From positions 221,939 to 285,938 of the forward strand of contig NW_005179318.1 in assembly GCF_000350225.1 (NCBI RefSeq): DNA of 64,000 nt, given 5' to 3'. This stretch comes from Chondrus crispus (Eukaryota; Rhodophyta; Florideophyceae; Gigartinales; Gigartinaceae). The position numbers and the translations under genes are program-made. The first letter of the stretch is position 1. Every line of letters begins with the position of its first letter. The notes under the pieces are model-generated. The model did no database searches. It had not been told where the DNA came from and saw only the letters and a list, made by a program, of their open reading frames with translations. Positions 52,529 through 63,098 of this stretch are shown in pieces.

Positions 52529-54170
52529 CTAATCAAATTTAACGGGCTCTCCTTCAAAATGAACGCGATATTTGTTCACTATCTGTTGTAGCTTTGGCAT
52601 CAGTTGACGCTCTTCCCATTGTCCATTTAGATTTAAGGCCATTCCAGTCATCATCATAGCTTTTCTAGCGTATGAAACGCCATCAGCGTCACGCTGCTTG
52701 TTAACAGCATTGACGGATTCGACTGCCAACTCCAAGAAAATTTTCTTGCCAGGGTTAGGAATTTTCCCAGACTTGTCCGTCCACTTGTTTTGCATAATCA
52801 TTTGCATTTTGTACTTTTCCCACTCCACAGACCATGCACTTTTTATCTCTTGGATTACGAATGAGTCGCATGGCTGCACATAATCCGTCAGGTTCGGGTC
52901 AAAGTATCTAATCAATGTGTTAATTTTGCTGGCCGCGTGCAACATTTCCGCCGTTTGATTGTGTCCGGAACAGTTGTCTACGTACAGAACCCTTTTCCTC
53001 CCAATAGGAAGGGCCCTAATAACCTTCGATTCAGAGAGCCACTCTGGAATTACTTTTGTGTCCATCCAGCCTTGGGGTCCTGAACGATACGAAACTCCCA
53101 CAACATTATCTGGCACACCACGTATAGGGTAGGACCGATTACAGTTTTTGAACACCATAAAAGGAGGATGAATCTTTGTATCTCTGCCCCCACTGATACG
53201 AACCATCATTGTCATTCCTTCTCCCCCCGACACAGCATCACAATACTTAACTTCTGACTCGCCCGACATACCCAACGTTCTCCCATTATCCATATCAATG
53301 ACGAAATGCGTTTCGTCAGCATTTTCGATGTCATCTTCTTTCACCAAACCACCCCGAAATTGCCGTGCCAAAACACCCAAATGAAAGGCAACCTTTTTTT
53401 CAAGAAGAATTATGTTAGCCGGACTTGGTTTGTGCTTTCCTGTCAGAGCCCGACTCACAATACCGTATCTGTCGGCAAATGACTGCGTAAATCGAGGGGT
53501 AATGAGAAACTTCAATTCTTTCTTTGTACGCGGGTCCGGGAATTTTTGAATGATACTGATTATTGCTGCTGTTTTCCATGAGGTAAAGCCCAAGTGATCT
53601 TAAGTTGCCATAATCAAATTTAACCCCAAGCTTTCTCAATCGGTCAAACTCCGCAATCCAGGTGCAATGCAACGCTTCAACCCATTCAGCCCTTTTCAGG
53701 CCTCGTCCTGTGCGAACCTTCAGATCTACACGAGCTCTACCCATCGGGACCCTACGAGAGATTGTAGAATGCAGACCCCTTAGTGTAGGCCTACCGTTGG
53801 AGTCAATGCGTTCGACATATGTGCTTCTCGCCTTCCAAAGTCTTGATGCTTTTGCAATATTTGCGTTATCACTGCCTCGGAAAAACTGAGGAAACATGGT
53901 CACAGCCCTACTAGAAAGATGCTTTGCGCCACCTGTGTTCGATTGGGCTACCATCCATCGAACGATTACGGCTCTTTGGGATATGGTGAGCACGTGTTGC
54001 ACAGTTCGGGTCTGCTTCTTGGTGGATTCAGCTGGGGGGTTGGTAGGAATTAGATCTGCGTGATGTTGCTGTTCATTGCACGAGGGGGCGCTGTTCAGGG
54101 CTCTTTTGCGCTGTCGAAGTGCTTTGCCGTGCTCAAAGGCGGCCAAAATTGGAGAAGAAGACAGAGTCAT
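52529..54170 (-). pseudogene. Pogo-like (DDE_1) transposase
   Basis: ATG at 54170 opens an HTH-containing part (LTISQRAVIVRWMVAQSN, then SSRAVTMFPQFF). A one-base frameshift near 53592 leads into the catalytic part: FADRYGIVSRALTGKHKPS, then NADETHFVIDMDNG (first Asp), VLYVDNCSGHNQT (second Asp) and TDYVQPCDSFVIQEIKSAW (third acidic residue). This DD-D layout with QPxD is that of pogo/Tigger transposases. Apart from the shift it is well preserved, so it may have been active recently. Confidence 0.8.
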
Positions 54171-54557
54171 GGTCGAAATTGATGAATGTGAAATTGTTGC
54201 ACGTCAGTAGTGGTAGGTGGTGTGGGAACGTATCGACAATCGACTGCAAGCAGTGTAGGATCAACGCGATGGCCGTCGTCTATTCAAAATGAGGCATTAG
54301 AGAGTTTACGCAGCACAATTCTGAGACAAAATCTAGTTACAAATCTATGGGAAAATTAGTCCGCATTTGGCAGAGTATTGTTCACAACATTTAAGTACGA
54401 ACCTGTAATTGTGATATAAATATGAGAACTAGTCGGGAGCCTCCGTTACTGTACGAGTACGAGAGCGACGGTGCTACGACCCCACACACTCAATGCATGA
54501 CGTATTTCCCAGACAAACCCCTCGTGCTCAGTCCTCATCCCCAATTGCAACGCCAAC

Positions 54558-55698
54558 ATGAGGCAAACCGATTTTACAATCGGCAAGACGGTTGCGCGAT
54601 ACCGATCGCAGCGCCGACGTGCCTTGAGCCTACATGCGATGACGGCGCCGTCATGGTATACCCTCCGAGGTCTCGCGAGAGCTCAACGAACCCGCAGAGA
54701 TATCCATAAGATTCATATTCGGTCGATCGGTATATCTAACAACACTTTTAATATAAACGTCTATTCAGATGAGTGGGCTCTGCGCGATTTCCGATTTCAG
54801 GTCAAGGATATCGCCAAGATATCTGCAATCATGGGATGGGATACGGGGAAGACGCAACGCAATGGATTTCGGTGCGCCCCTTTGACAGCGTGCTGCATTG
54901 TGTTGCGTAAGCTTGCTTCCCCGTGTAGGTGGAAAGATGTCGAACATCTCTTCAGCATGCACGCATCCGCCCTAAGTGAAGTATTTTGGGAGGTGGTTGA
55001 ATGTTTCGTGCAGGCAAAGGGTTATCTAGTAACGGATCTACGGGAAGGTCTTCTAAACGCAAGGGCAGAGCTCTATGCGGACAGCGTGAAGATGACTGGC
55101 GCGCCTCTTGATGGTTGTGTTGGTTTTTATAGACTGTACAAAAATAAAAATGACAAGACCAGGGGGACATGGCAGCCATCAAAGGAGTTGTTACTCAGGA
55201 CACAAGAGGATGCATTGCCTTATCTATCAGACTATCACTACGCCAGATGGTCTGATATTTTCGTTGTATGGGCCGGAGGTCGGACGTCGCCATGATGTTA
55301 CCCTACTAAGGGAAAGTGGAATTGAAGAAAGTCTTGACAATTGTCTCCTTATCAACGAGAGGCAGTTCTATTTGTATGGAGATGCTGCCTACATGCTGCG
55401 TCCATGGATGCAGGTGGCATTTCCCAGCGCAGGTGCTACAGTTGAAGAGGAATTATACAACACACGTATAAGTGCAGTTCGTGTTTCGGTTGAGTGGAAC
55501 TATAAGGATCTAAAACAACTGTGGTCGCTAAACGATTTCGCCCGCGCACTGAAAGTGCGACAGGCGCCCATTGGGCTCATTTACACGGCGTCAGCCTTGC
55601 TTCTTAACTTTAAGACATGTTTGGAAGCCGGCAGACAGGTGCAGGCACACTTTAATTGTCCCCCGCCCACGCTATCCGAGTATGTAAATGCAGAGTAA
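54558..55698 (+). pseudogene. Second DDE_Tnp_4 transposase
   Basis: The N-terminal part (DEWALRDFRFQVKDIAKIS, then CRWKDVEHLFSMHASALSEVFW) ends in GCVGF and meets a frameshift at a run of five T near 55130. It continues as FIDCTKIKM, YSGHKRMHCLIYQTITTPDG, LYGPEVGRRHDVTLL, LYGDAAYMLRPWM and VSVEWNYKDLKQLW. D, D and E of the catalytic core are present. It is only distantly like the one at 40506. It probably entered the 6.3-kb element as a separate insertion. Confidence 0.8.
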
Positions 55699-55987
55699 AT
55701 TTCGCTGCGCGGGCAAGCGGCACTTCGCCTCTCACTGGCAAAGCACAGCTTGCCCGCGCCAGTTTACCGGGGGCGAGTACAACCCGTGCCGTACCGCCTC
55801 CAGTCACCAGTGAAGCAACCTTTGCCCGGCGCACAACAGCCAAGCCGCAAGTCGCAATGGCCTTGGGTTGTCGAGAGGCCCCCAGCAAGGAAAGCCAAAA
55901 ACCGGCCGTTTGCACGCCTCCGCCGCCGGCACGCACCTTCCACGTCCTGCTCAGCCCGTGGCCGGCGTCGCGCGGGCACCGCCCCCC

Positions 55988-57185
55988 ATGCCCACGCCCT
56001 CTCGGTACGCGCCGACCGCCGCGGCCGTCGCGGCCGCCACCGCGGCCGTCGTACTCGCTGCCGCAGCGACAGCCACCACGGCCGCCGTACTCGCTGCCGC
56101 AGGGGCCACACTCGTCGCCCGCGCGCTTCGCCCACCCCCGCCGCCATCGCCACCCCCAGACACGCCACACACGCTGTCTGCGCTCTTGGCGAGCGCGCGC
56201 TACCCCGTGCCCCGCCCTGGGACCCAGTGCAAGTCGGGCAAATCCGCGCCCGACCCGCCAGACCCTGCGCCCACATGGAAGCCGCGCAAGGCCACTTCCA
56301 AACCGCCAGACCCAACCCCCCCCCACAGAAGCCTTGCAAGCCCACTTCCCAGCCGCCCAACCCTACGTCCCCACAGAAGCCGCGCAAGGCCACGTCCAAG
56401 CCGGCTGATAAGGCGCCCGAACCGTCACCGCACACATCCGCACTCTCTGCGTCGCTGCCCTGCACGCGCCGCCCGTTGCTGGTAGGCTGGACGGTGTACT
56501 GGGACATCGAGAACGTGCCGGTGCCGCACGGCGTCACGGGGGAGACGGGTGGTGCACGCGCTGCGCCGCTGCGTGTCGCAGCTGTCGCCGCAGTCGCGCG
56601 TGCTGCGCATCGTGTCCGTCGGCAATATCATCCACTTGCGGGGGACGCTCCGCAACCAGCTGCAGGCGAACTGCGTGTCCTTGATGCGCGTGGAAACGCG
56701 CGGAAGGAAGGACGCCGCGGACAAGGCCCTGATCGCAGAGCTGTGTCTGCTCGCCTGCGAGCAGGACACGCCGTTTGGTGTCGTGCTCATGTCCGGCGAT
56801 GCTGACTTTGCGTACGCGTTGGCCAGGATCAGGCTGCTTGGGTACACTACCGTTGTTGTCGCGAGCCAGAGGAGGGCGATGTGATCTGAATTGATCGAGT
56901 CCGTGGCGCACTTTGTCTGGGGGCTGATCGAGGATGTGCTCTATGTTTATGGCAGTGAGCCCGAGGCACTGGGGATTACGGGCGCTGGTGAAGTCGCCGT
57001 TTTAGGTAGGAGGGTAGACAAGCTGGCAGCACAAGTGCACGCCTTGAAGAAAGTGCGGATGAAGGATGACAGTTGGGAAGCTAAATCTATCGCGGGCGGG
57101 AATGGTGTGAAAAACGCTGGTAACAAAAGCCAGCCTATGAAAGGGGAAACAAAGCAACCTCTGTTGCCAGAGGCCCGACAGCGAA
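55988..57185 (+). pseudogene. NYN-domain (PIN-like RNase) protein gene, broken
   Basis: An alanine-rich hydrophobic segment (AAAVAAATAAVVLAAAATAT, likely membrane or signal anchor) is followed by a P/K repeat region (PQKPCKPTSQPPNP) and the NYN domain: GWTVYWDIENVPVPHG, RKDAADKALIAEL, VLMSGDADFAYALARIRLLGYTTVVVA. These hold the acidic residues of LabA/MARF1-type RNases. Frameshifts lie near 56318 and 56547 and a TGA at 56881; reading continues as ELIESVAHFVWGLIED. It is GC-rich compared with the flanking transposon genes and lies in opposite orientation to them. It looks like a captured host gene. Confidence 0.65.
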
Positions 57186-58192
57186 TTACGCAAGCTTCTT
57201 GGCAAGAGCTGCCAATACATCAATCATCTTCGCCCTCTCCACCATCGCTTGCTTTTGCTCCTCGATTTCCACAGCCGCCTTCTTCTCGTCAAGGGATAGT
57301 TTCCTACGCTTCGAAATCTGCGTTGCGTCAAAGCGCCTATCTTCATCTTCTACACGCTTTTTTCCAGCTCGTAGCGTTGTTCATCAAGCTTAAGCCGCCG
57401 ATTTTCTTGCTGTTGACGAACAGCCATATCACGGACCAATGCTTCAGACGCCTCATCATCGGATTCATAATGAATTCGACGTCTGGTCTTTGATCCCGTC
57501 GTAGACGGGCTTGTGGCACGGGAGACACCGTCGTCATCTATATCCACCCCCTCAATCCTGCTACGCCGTCCCTGCCCGCGACTGAGAGCCCTGCTCCGAA
57601 GCTCAACTCCTGCAGCAGTCAGCCTCTTTTCCTTCTCCAGTCGATCCTCTTTATCCGCGTTCTCTTGCTCCATGTGTTCATCGATCTCTAGTATGAGATC
57701 GTCCAAAACGGTCTCCCGTTCCCCATAAACTTCCACGATCCCCGATGCTCCCGCCGTGCGCTTCACCTCTTTCCGCCGCTTGACTACAACTGCCTTGAAC
57801 CTGTCCTCAAGGCTCTTCTGGGATGGGGGCTCCTTCCCACCAACAACAGATCTTGGGGCCGTTTGTAGAAAGGTTGCATGAGCCTCTTCAAAGAGGGCAC
57901 CTTTACGGCCCCAAGGAGCAGTATGCGCTCCCGCGCAAGAAACAGCCTTCAAGAGGTGCACGTCTGCCGCTTCGGTGAATCTAAAACGCCAAGCGCGTGG
58001 TTGTACTTGGGACGGTTGCAGAGGCTTTGATGGTGGACTGAGGCAGGTCCCAGAAGGGTTTGGCAGGATGGGAGGGGCAGCGGAAGGGGTGTTTGAGTCC
58101 CCATTTGATGCGGGGGAGGGGGAAGGGATACCGGCTGTCGTTGAGGGAGGAGCAGGCACTAGATGCTGGGGTGACGGAAGCAGTGATGCCAT
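57186..58192 (-). CDS. Myb/SANT-like DNA-binding protein of the 6.3-kb element (one frameshift)
   Basis: From ATG at 58192 a proline-rich start precedes a SANT-like domain (WRFRFTEAADVHLLKAVSC, then QKSLEDRFKAVVVKRRKEVKRTAGASGI), and a long charged coiled coil (DDLILEIDEHMEQENADKEDRLEKEK). A one-base loss in a run of A near 57350 shifts the frame; the other frame gives KRVEDEDRRFDATQISKRRK and ends ALAKKLA with a stop at 57186. Paired with a transposase in one TIR element, it may bind the ends or help nuclear import, as Myb-like partners of Harbinger elements do. That role is inference. Confidence 0.65.
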
Positions 58193-58645
58193 GGTCTAGT
58201 GGGTTTTTTGTCAGGGTTGAGGGTTGGGGAGGGATGTGGGGGTGTGTGGGGGGCCGTAAGTGAATGTGGGAAGGTAGTGAAGGTGCGGGAGGAGGAAGGC
58301 GGAATTCCATATGTCAGCGCCGAAAGTCGTTCACATCGCGCCAAATACAGAATACAAATTGGCTCTTGTGGGGGGGTGCCCCAGTCCTACTTATTTTTAA
58401 TTTCGTTAAGGAGGCGAAAGAACGAATATCTGAAACTGCATCCGGGGGCAAATCCCGTTTCTTTGAGACACCTGTCTTGAATCCTGGTTTTTTAACGAGA
58501 ATTTTCGTAGAATTGCTGCTTCGTAAACTCTCTATTGATTGTTTTTGCGATGAGAGTGACAGTATTTTACGAACTGTTTTATATTTTCGACCTCACACAA
58601 TATACTGTACGTGACAGTATTTCCTGAATGACTCTAATTTTATGA

Positions 58646-58672
58646 TGACACTATTTGCCATAACTGGGTGTA
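58646..58672 (-). repeat. Right TIR of the 6.3-kb element
   Basis: Complement of 52332-52358, followed by ctagtatg. Confidence 0.9.
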
Positions 58673-59093
58673 CTAGTATGAGAGTGGTGGAGGCGGGCAG
58701 GGAGAAGGATGCAACCACTAAAATGCATTTCGAAAAATATCACATAGTGCATGCATCTCCGAGTACTACCGTATTGGCCTATGAGACGCAAGGAAGCGGC
58801 AAGGAAGTGGCAAGTTCCATCAAGCTCCATCAAGCACCACAAGTTTACCAACAAGCGGCGAGTTGAAAAATATCCAAAATTTGCACCACTGAGTCGGTTC
58901 CGGACCACAATCGATGTGACCTTGTCTAAACGAACATCTTAGGACGCCCCGTTAAAGTATTTACGACGTACCGCTTCCTGACGTTTCGTGTCGCCTTGAT
59001 GTTGACGGACTGAAACCACCGAGCTGAGTTCTTGATGCTTGCAGTCTCTTGCTCAAACGTAACCCTTCGCACTGCAGCTGCGCACCTTTCATC
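58673..59093. other. Intergenic region upstream of the M41-like gene
   Basis: No motif-bearing frame. A small direct repeat (CCATCAAGC) occurs near 58820-58840. The promoter of the next gene should lie here; I see no clear TATA box. Confidence 0.4.
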
Positions 59094-60056
59094 ATGGCGA
59101 CCACTTTTGTCCCGTCAATCACAATAACCTTCAAATCATCGTTCGTGTCTTTGAAGAAAAGCGCATGTAAGCGACAAACGTCCTTTTCTTATTTTCCATC
59201 AAAGACACCACTGTGCAGCCAGAAAACTGCTGGTTTGGATGAAAAGGTTGCCCCATCAAAAAAAGGAGTTTCTACGTCAGCGTTTGGGCGCGGAACACAA
59301 TTCCCACGCCGAATGGTTGGTCTCTACGAACTCGAAAGACAGGGAATAGATCTCAAGACCTTCATATCAAAGGACACTCGCGATGACGCCGCCTTTGCTG
59401 CAGTGGTTGGCTTTTTTGTTCTTTCTATTGTCGTGTTCCCTCTCATTACCCCCGGCCCGTCACTGGAAGGTCCACTGGCCGCTATTGCCGGTGTACTCCT
59501 GACAATATGGGCTGTCGACTCTCTTTCCCTAGGAGGAATGCTTGGCCGAGCGATGTCCCTCGCCGTGCAGAATAGAAAGAGAGTCGCATGTCATGAGGCC
59601 GGACATTTTCTTGTCGGTTTCTTGCTGGGGTTTGATATTGAAGGATATTCGTTGCCAAGCCCACGAGCAGTTCTTCAAGAAAAAAACGAAGCTCCAGGTG
59701 TTCGGTTCAGTGCATGTGGAGCATCGGGAGATGCTCATCGTGTCTCTGCAGTGGGTATGGCTGGTATTGCTGGCGAAGTCTTAAAGTATGGGACGAGTGA
59801 GGGTGGTGCAGAGGATATGGCAGATGTGTCAAGGGGTATAAGGAGGTGTTATGGAGAAACAAAGGTGAGGGAAGCTACAATGAAAGGAATTGTGAGGTGG
59901 GGACTTATTGAGTCTGTGCAATTACTCCGGGAGCATGCTGAGGCTCACGACAAGCTCTGTGAGGCGATGCTTGTTGGAAGCACAACCGAGGAATGCTTCT
60001 CTCTTGTCGAAAGATACGTTGACCAAGGCAAGCTGTTAGAAGCAAAAGCGGCATAG
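59094..60056 (+). CDS. Plastid-type M41 (FtsH-like) protein without AAA domain
   Basis: A single-exon frame of 321 codons starts at ATG 59094 (context atcATGgcg). The first 50 residues are S/T/K-rich with few acids, like a plastid transit peptide. Two membrane segments follow (AVVGFFVLSIVVFPLI and LAAIAGVLLTIWAV), then RVACHEAGHFLVGFLLG with the H-E-x-x-H zinc site of M41 peptidases. The AAA ATPase of FtsH is absent. Land plants have similar short M41-like plastid membrane proteins. A second part (GIAGEVLKYGTSEGGAEDMADV) matches the downstream D/E-containing helix. It may be a thylakoid or envelope protease or a regulatory relative. Confidence 0.85.
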   Translation: MATTFVPSITITFKSSFVSLKKSACKRQTSFSYFPSKTPLCSQKTAGLDEKVAPSKKGVSTSAFGRGTQFPRRMVGLYELERQGIDLKTFISKDTRDDAAFAAVVGFFVLSIVVFPLITPGPSLEGPLAAIAGVLLTIWAVDSLSLGGMLGRAMSLAVQNRKRVACHEAGHFLVGFLLGFDIEGYSLPSPRAVLQEKNEAPGVRFSACGASGDAHRVSAVGMAGIAGEVLKYGTSEGGAEDMADVSRGIRRCYGETKVREATMKGIVRWGLIESVQLLREHAEAHDKLCEAMLVGSTTEECFSLVERYVDQGKLLEAKAA

Positions 60057-60875
60057 GCCTGATCGTACTCATGGCACATGTGTGCATTTATGATTTACAA
60101 CGACACGGGCTCTACCCCAACTGAACATGGAGACATGTTACTGTTTCTATGTGGCAATATCCAGTTTTCGGTTTACGAATTGCATGCGACGGAATGTGGT
60201 TTCCATGAGTTGCTCTGGTCCGAAGCTAGAAAGGAAATGGTGACCAGGAACTTTTAGAGCCCTGTTCCGGGAATGCCGATGTGGACATTCAAACGAGAGC
60301 CATGAATTCTTTTATAGAAGGAAATGGGGGGTCAGCAACATGAGCATTTAATTCGTTCCAATGTATTGTGGGAGTTTACCTTCAATCTTATAGCAGTGAA
60401 TCAGGTATTTCTGACTGCGCACAAATCTCTTTCGACTACTTTCATCCTGTGTAGACCAACAGATTACGTCTCCAAGGCAAAAGCGACCCCAATGATCAAC
60501 CCTTCATTTCATATACTGCAAAGGTGAAAAATGCCCAACGCAAGATCAGCACTGCTCTCAACTCAAGCAAAGGTGTGCAGACTACACGGGCATTGCATTC
60601 ACGAAGTCTGAGACCAACTTTCAGTGTCATAATGTGATACGTACGGTATTAAAGAAATTAAGCAACCGAAATGATTATGGCATGACATACGGCCCTCAGA
60701 CTTAACTAGACACGCCACACCCACGTGCATTGCAAGACAAGATTTGATCAGCATCCCATCTCATTTTCCTTTTCGGGCGGGCCGAGCTGGTGAAATAAGA
60801 CATAACGGCCATCAGGGCACCCCTCCCGTGAGCTAGCACTAAGAGGTGCGAGGGGCCCAAATGAGTACTTTCGTT
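60057..60875. other. Intergenic, no gene seen
   Basis: Only short overlapping frames without motifs occur between the M41-like gene and the hairpin near the second gap. Confidence 0.5.
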
Positions 60876-60917
60876 GGTTGGGTGTTGGTGCATTGAGTAA
60901 TGGACCAACACCCAACC
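60876..60917. other. Long hairpin near the second gap
   Basis: GGTTGGGTGTTGGT and its complement, continued by CATT-GAGT-AATG, give an 18-pair stem with one mismatch and a 4-base loop, 43 bp before the N run. Confidence 0.75.
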
Positions 60918-60960
60918 GACTTAATTGCTGTCGGATCCCCCAATACCCACCTGAGTATTC

Positions 60961-61060
60961 NNNNNNNNNNNNNNNNNNNNNNNNNNNNNNNNNNNNNNNN
61001 NNNNNNNNNNNNNNNNNNNNNNNNNNNNNNNNNNNNNNNNNNNNNNNNNNNNNNNNNNNN
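60961..61060. other. Assembly gap of 100 N
   Basis: It is followed at once by a run of 25 C (61061-61085), either a true homopolymer that blocked sequencing or a tailing artefact of a clone or cDNA end. Confidence 0.98.
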
Positions 61061-61085
61061 CCCCCCCCCCCCCCCCCCCCCCCCC

Positions 61086-61959
61086 GGCACGAGCGCCCCC
61101 ATAGCGCTGTGCAGAGGTATAGTACAAGAGTGCGTGGAAGGTCATATTCACAATGTCGCGCCAAGCACACCAATGAAGTGCTACCAGCACACGGTACCCT
61201 CCTAGAGGCATCTATGTCTACCAGCGCAGTGCCCAGTATTCGCCTTCCTCAGTTGTTGGAAAGCAACTGAGGTCATGCCCACGCCTGTTACGCCTGTTAG
61301 GTACAGTTCTATAAAACTGCCCTGTCCCTCGTCGGTGACTACACCTGGCAGGAGGAAGCAAGCAGTAAATACTGGTACTGTACGACACATAGCTTCTCGC
61401 CGCTGCGTGAATCGGGCCATAAACACCGTCATCAGATCTAAATTTGATAGAAGAACACGTTGTGAGCGTTGATTGGTTGTGGCGTAGAAAGCGCATTGTA
61501 CAGTTTTAGACATCGCAGTCATGCTTTTGACGCACTTGAATTCATGACGAGTCGTCGGTACAATAGTAGTCTACTGGTGTGTGACCCTCGTATTGGGCGA
61601 ATGACATACATACTCAAGGCCAATGTCGTCATGGACAAAGCCATCGCTCCTTCTTGAGCAAAGGGCACCGAATCACGCTCATAATTTCCGGTCATCTCGC
61701 GCTATCAGGAACATTTTTGCGAAACTTCCCTTCAGCGCTTCCTCAAGATAGCTTCGCCTGCTTTTGAGCTTTACTTTTCTCTTCTTGCCGGTAAGCGCAC
61801 AGATTCCCTACAAGGAGGACTTCCTTCGCACAGCTGCCCTGAAAGCGTCTGCCTCGGATGCTAACCTTTCCCCCTTGCTCTTTCGTCGTGCCCCTCTCTC
61901 GCTGTTTTCAGGCCTCCCAGTTTCGTCGAGTTCCAAGCGCCAGAAGACACATATCAAGA
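61086..61959. other. Intergenic upstream of the pirin gene
   Basis: A minus-strand frame at 61202-61522 is open for 107 codons but has no motif. The 5' part of the pirin transcript probably starts after about 61740. Confidence 0.4.
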
Positions 61960-63098
61960 ATGGTTGCCCGAGATGTCAAGAAGCGTGTCGTTGCTGTTGA
62001 ACAATCTGAGGGGGTGGGGGCAAGGGTTCGCCGAAGTATCGGACGCCCAGAGTTGCCAAACCTAGACCCCTTTTTATTGCTGGATGAATTTTCTGTTAGC
62101 AAGCCAGCAGGCTTTCCGAAGTAGGTGTATGGTACTTTTTGCGTTCTAAGCGTTTTAAGTGAGAGCGGAGCCATTGAGCCTGACAGCCTCTCGTCGACAA
62201 CGTTTATGCGAATTTGCCTTTTTGTTGTCTTTGCTCGACAGCCATCCGCATCGGGGAATGCAAACGGTAAGTTTAATCTCTCAATGGATAGAGAGGTCTA
62301 AGTCTAGAAGTCTGGGCTTGAATATTGCATTTCAATCAAATAGTCTAACATTTTGATGTTTTTCTCATTCATGGGAGCAAAGGTAACATACATGTTGGAG
62401 GGTGCGTTTCGACACGAGGACAACAAGGGACATGCAGGTACTATTGGAGTTGGAGACTTGCAATGGATGACAGCTGGCCGTGGAATTGTACACAGTGAGA
62501 TGCCTGCTACGGATGGAAAGAATGTCGGATTGCAGCTGTGGGTCAACCTTGCCGCTAAGAGCAAGATGACAAAGCCACAGTATCAAGGTACGTAAGAACA
62601 GAACTTGCATCTACTCAAAAAAAGGCGTTCGTTTCGGAAGATTAACTTTTCATTTGAGTTTGTAACGTAGAACTGTTGGCTGATGAGGTACCTCTGGCGA
62701 GAAGCGATGACGGTTTAATTGAAGTGAATGTCATTGCTGGTAAGTGTCTTGGGGTAGAGAGCGCTGTGTTCACACAGACACCGACTCTGTATTGGGATGT
62801 GAAAACGGAAGGTGCGACAACGTTTACCGAGGAAGTGCCGGAGCACTACAATGCTTTCATGTATGTTCTGTCAGGCACGGTGATGACTGGTAAAGAGGGT
62901 GTGAAAGGAACACATGGGACATGTGTGGTTTTTGGACCTGGGGAATCAGTCTCCGTGACATCAGCGGGGAAAGCGAGGTTTGTGATTCTTGCTGGAGAGC
63001 CGCTTAACGAGGCGGTCGTCCAACATGGACCGTTTGTGATGAACACACGAGAAGAGATTATGGAGGCGTTCAGGGATTATTCCGACGGGAAATTTTAG
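61960..63098 (+). CDS. Pirin (cupin family), four exons
   Basis: Exons are 61960-62120, 62242-62266, 62383-62587 and 62671-63098; all three introns start GT and end AG, and the phases join without a break. The protein reads VARDVKKRVVAVEQSEGVGARVRRSIG, LDPFLLLDEF, HPHRGMQT (across the 25-bp second exon) and HSEMP, the metal-binding H-x-H and H-x-E set of pirins, then a second cupin half ending FRDYSDGKF. Pirins are iron-binding nuclear or cytosolic proteins; some oxidise quercetin and some modulate transcription. ATG at 61858 is in frame and would add a basic 34-residue leader, possibly organellar, so the start is open. Confidence 0.9.

Larger units (their letters stand above)
52332..58672 (-). 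mobile_element. 6.3-kb TIR transposon with pogo-like transposase and Myb-like protein
   Basis: Perfect inverted repeats of 27 bp, or 25 bp inside the TA (52332-52358 and 58646-58672, CACCCAGTTATGGCAAATAG...), are bordered by TA. Further copies of AATAGTGTCACGTA-like motifs lie just inside both ends, as expected for transposase binding sites. On the minus strand a Myb-like gene sits near one end and a DDE_1 transposase near the other. The middle (about 54200-57185) holds plus-strand sequences of other origin: a DDE_Tnp_4 gene and an NYN gene. Confidence 0.75.

Noticed and set aside
55652..56537. Long minus-strand frames opposite the NYN gene
   Set aside because: G/R-rich shadow frames; the plus strand has recognisable NYN motifs.
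61202..61522. 107-codon minus-strand frame near the second gap
   Set aside because: No motif, no start context and no homology I recognise.
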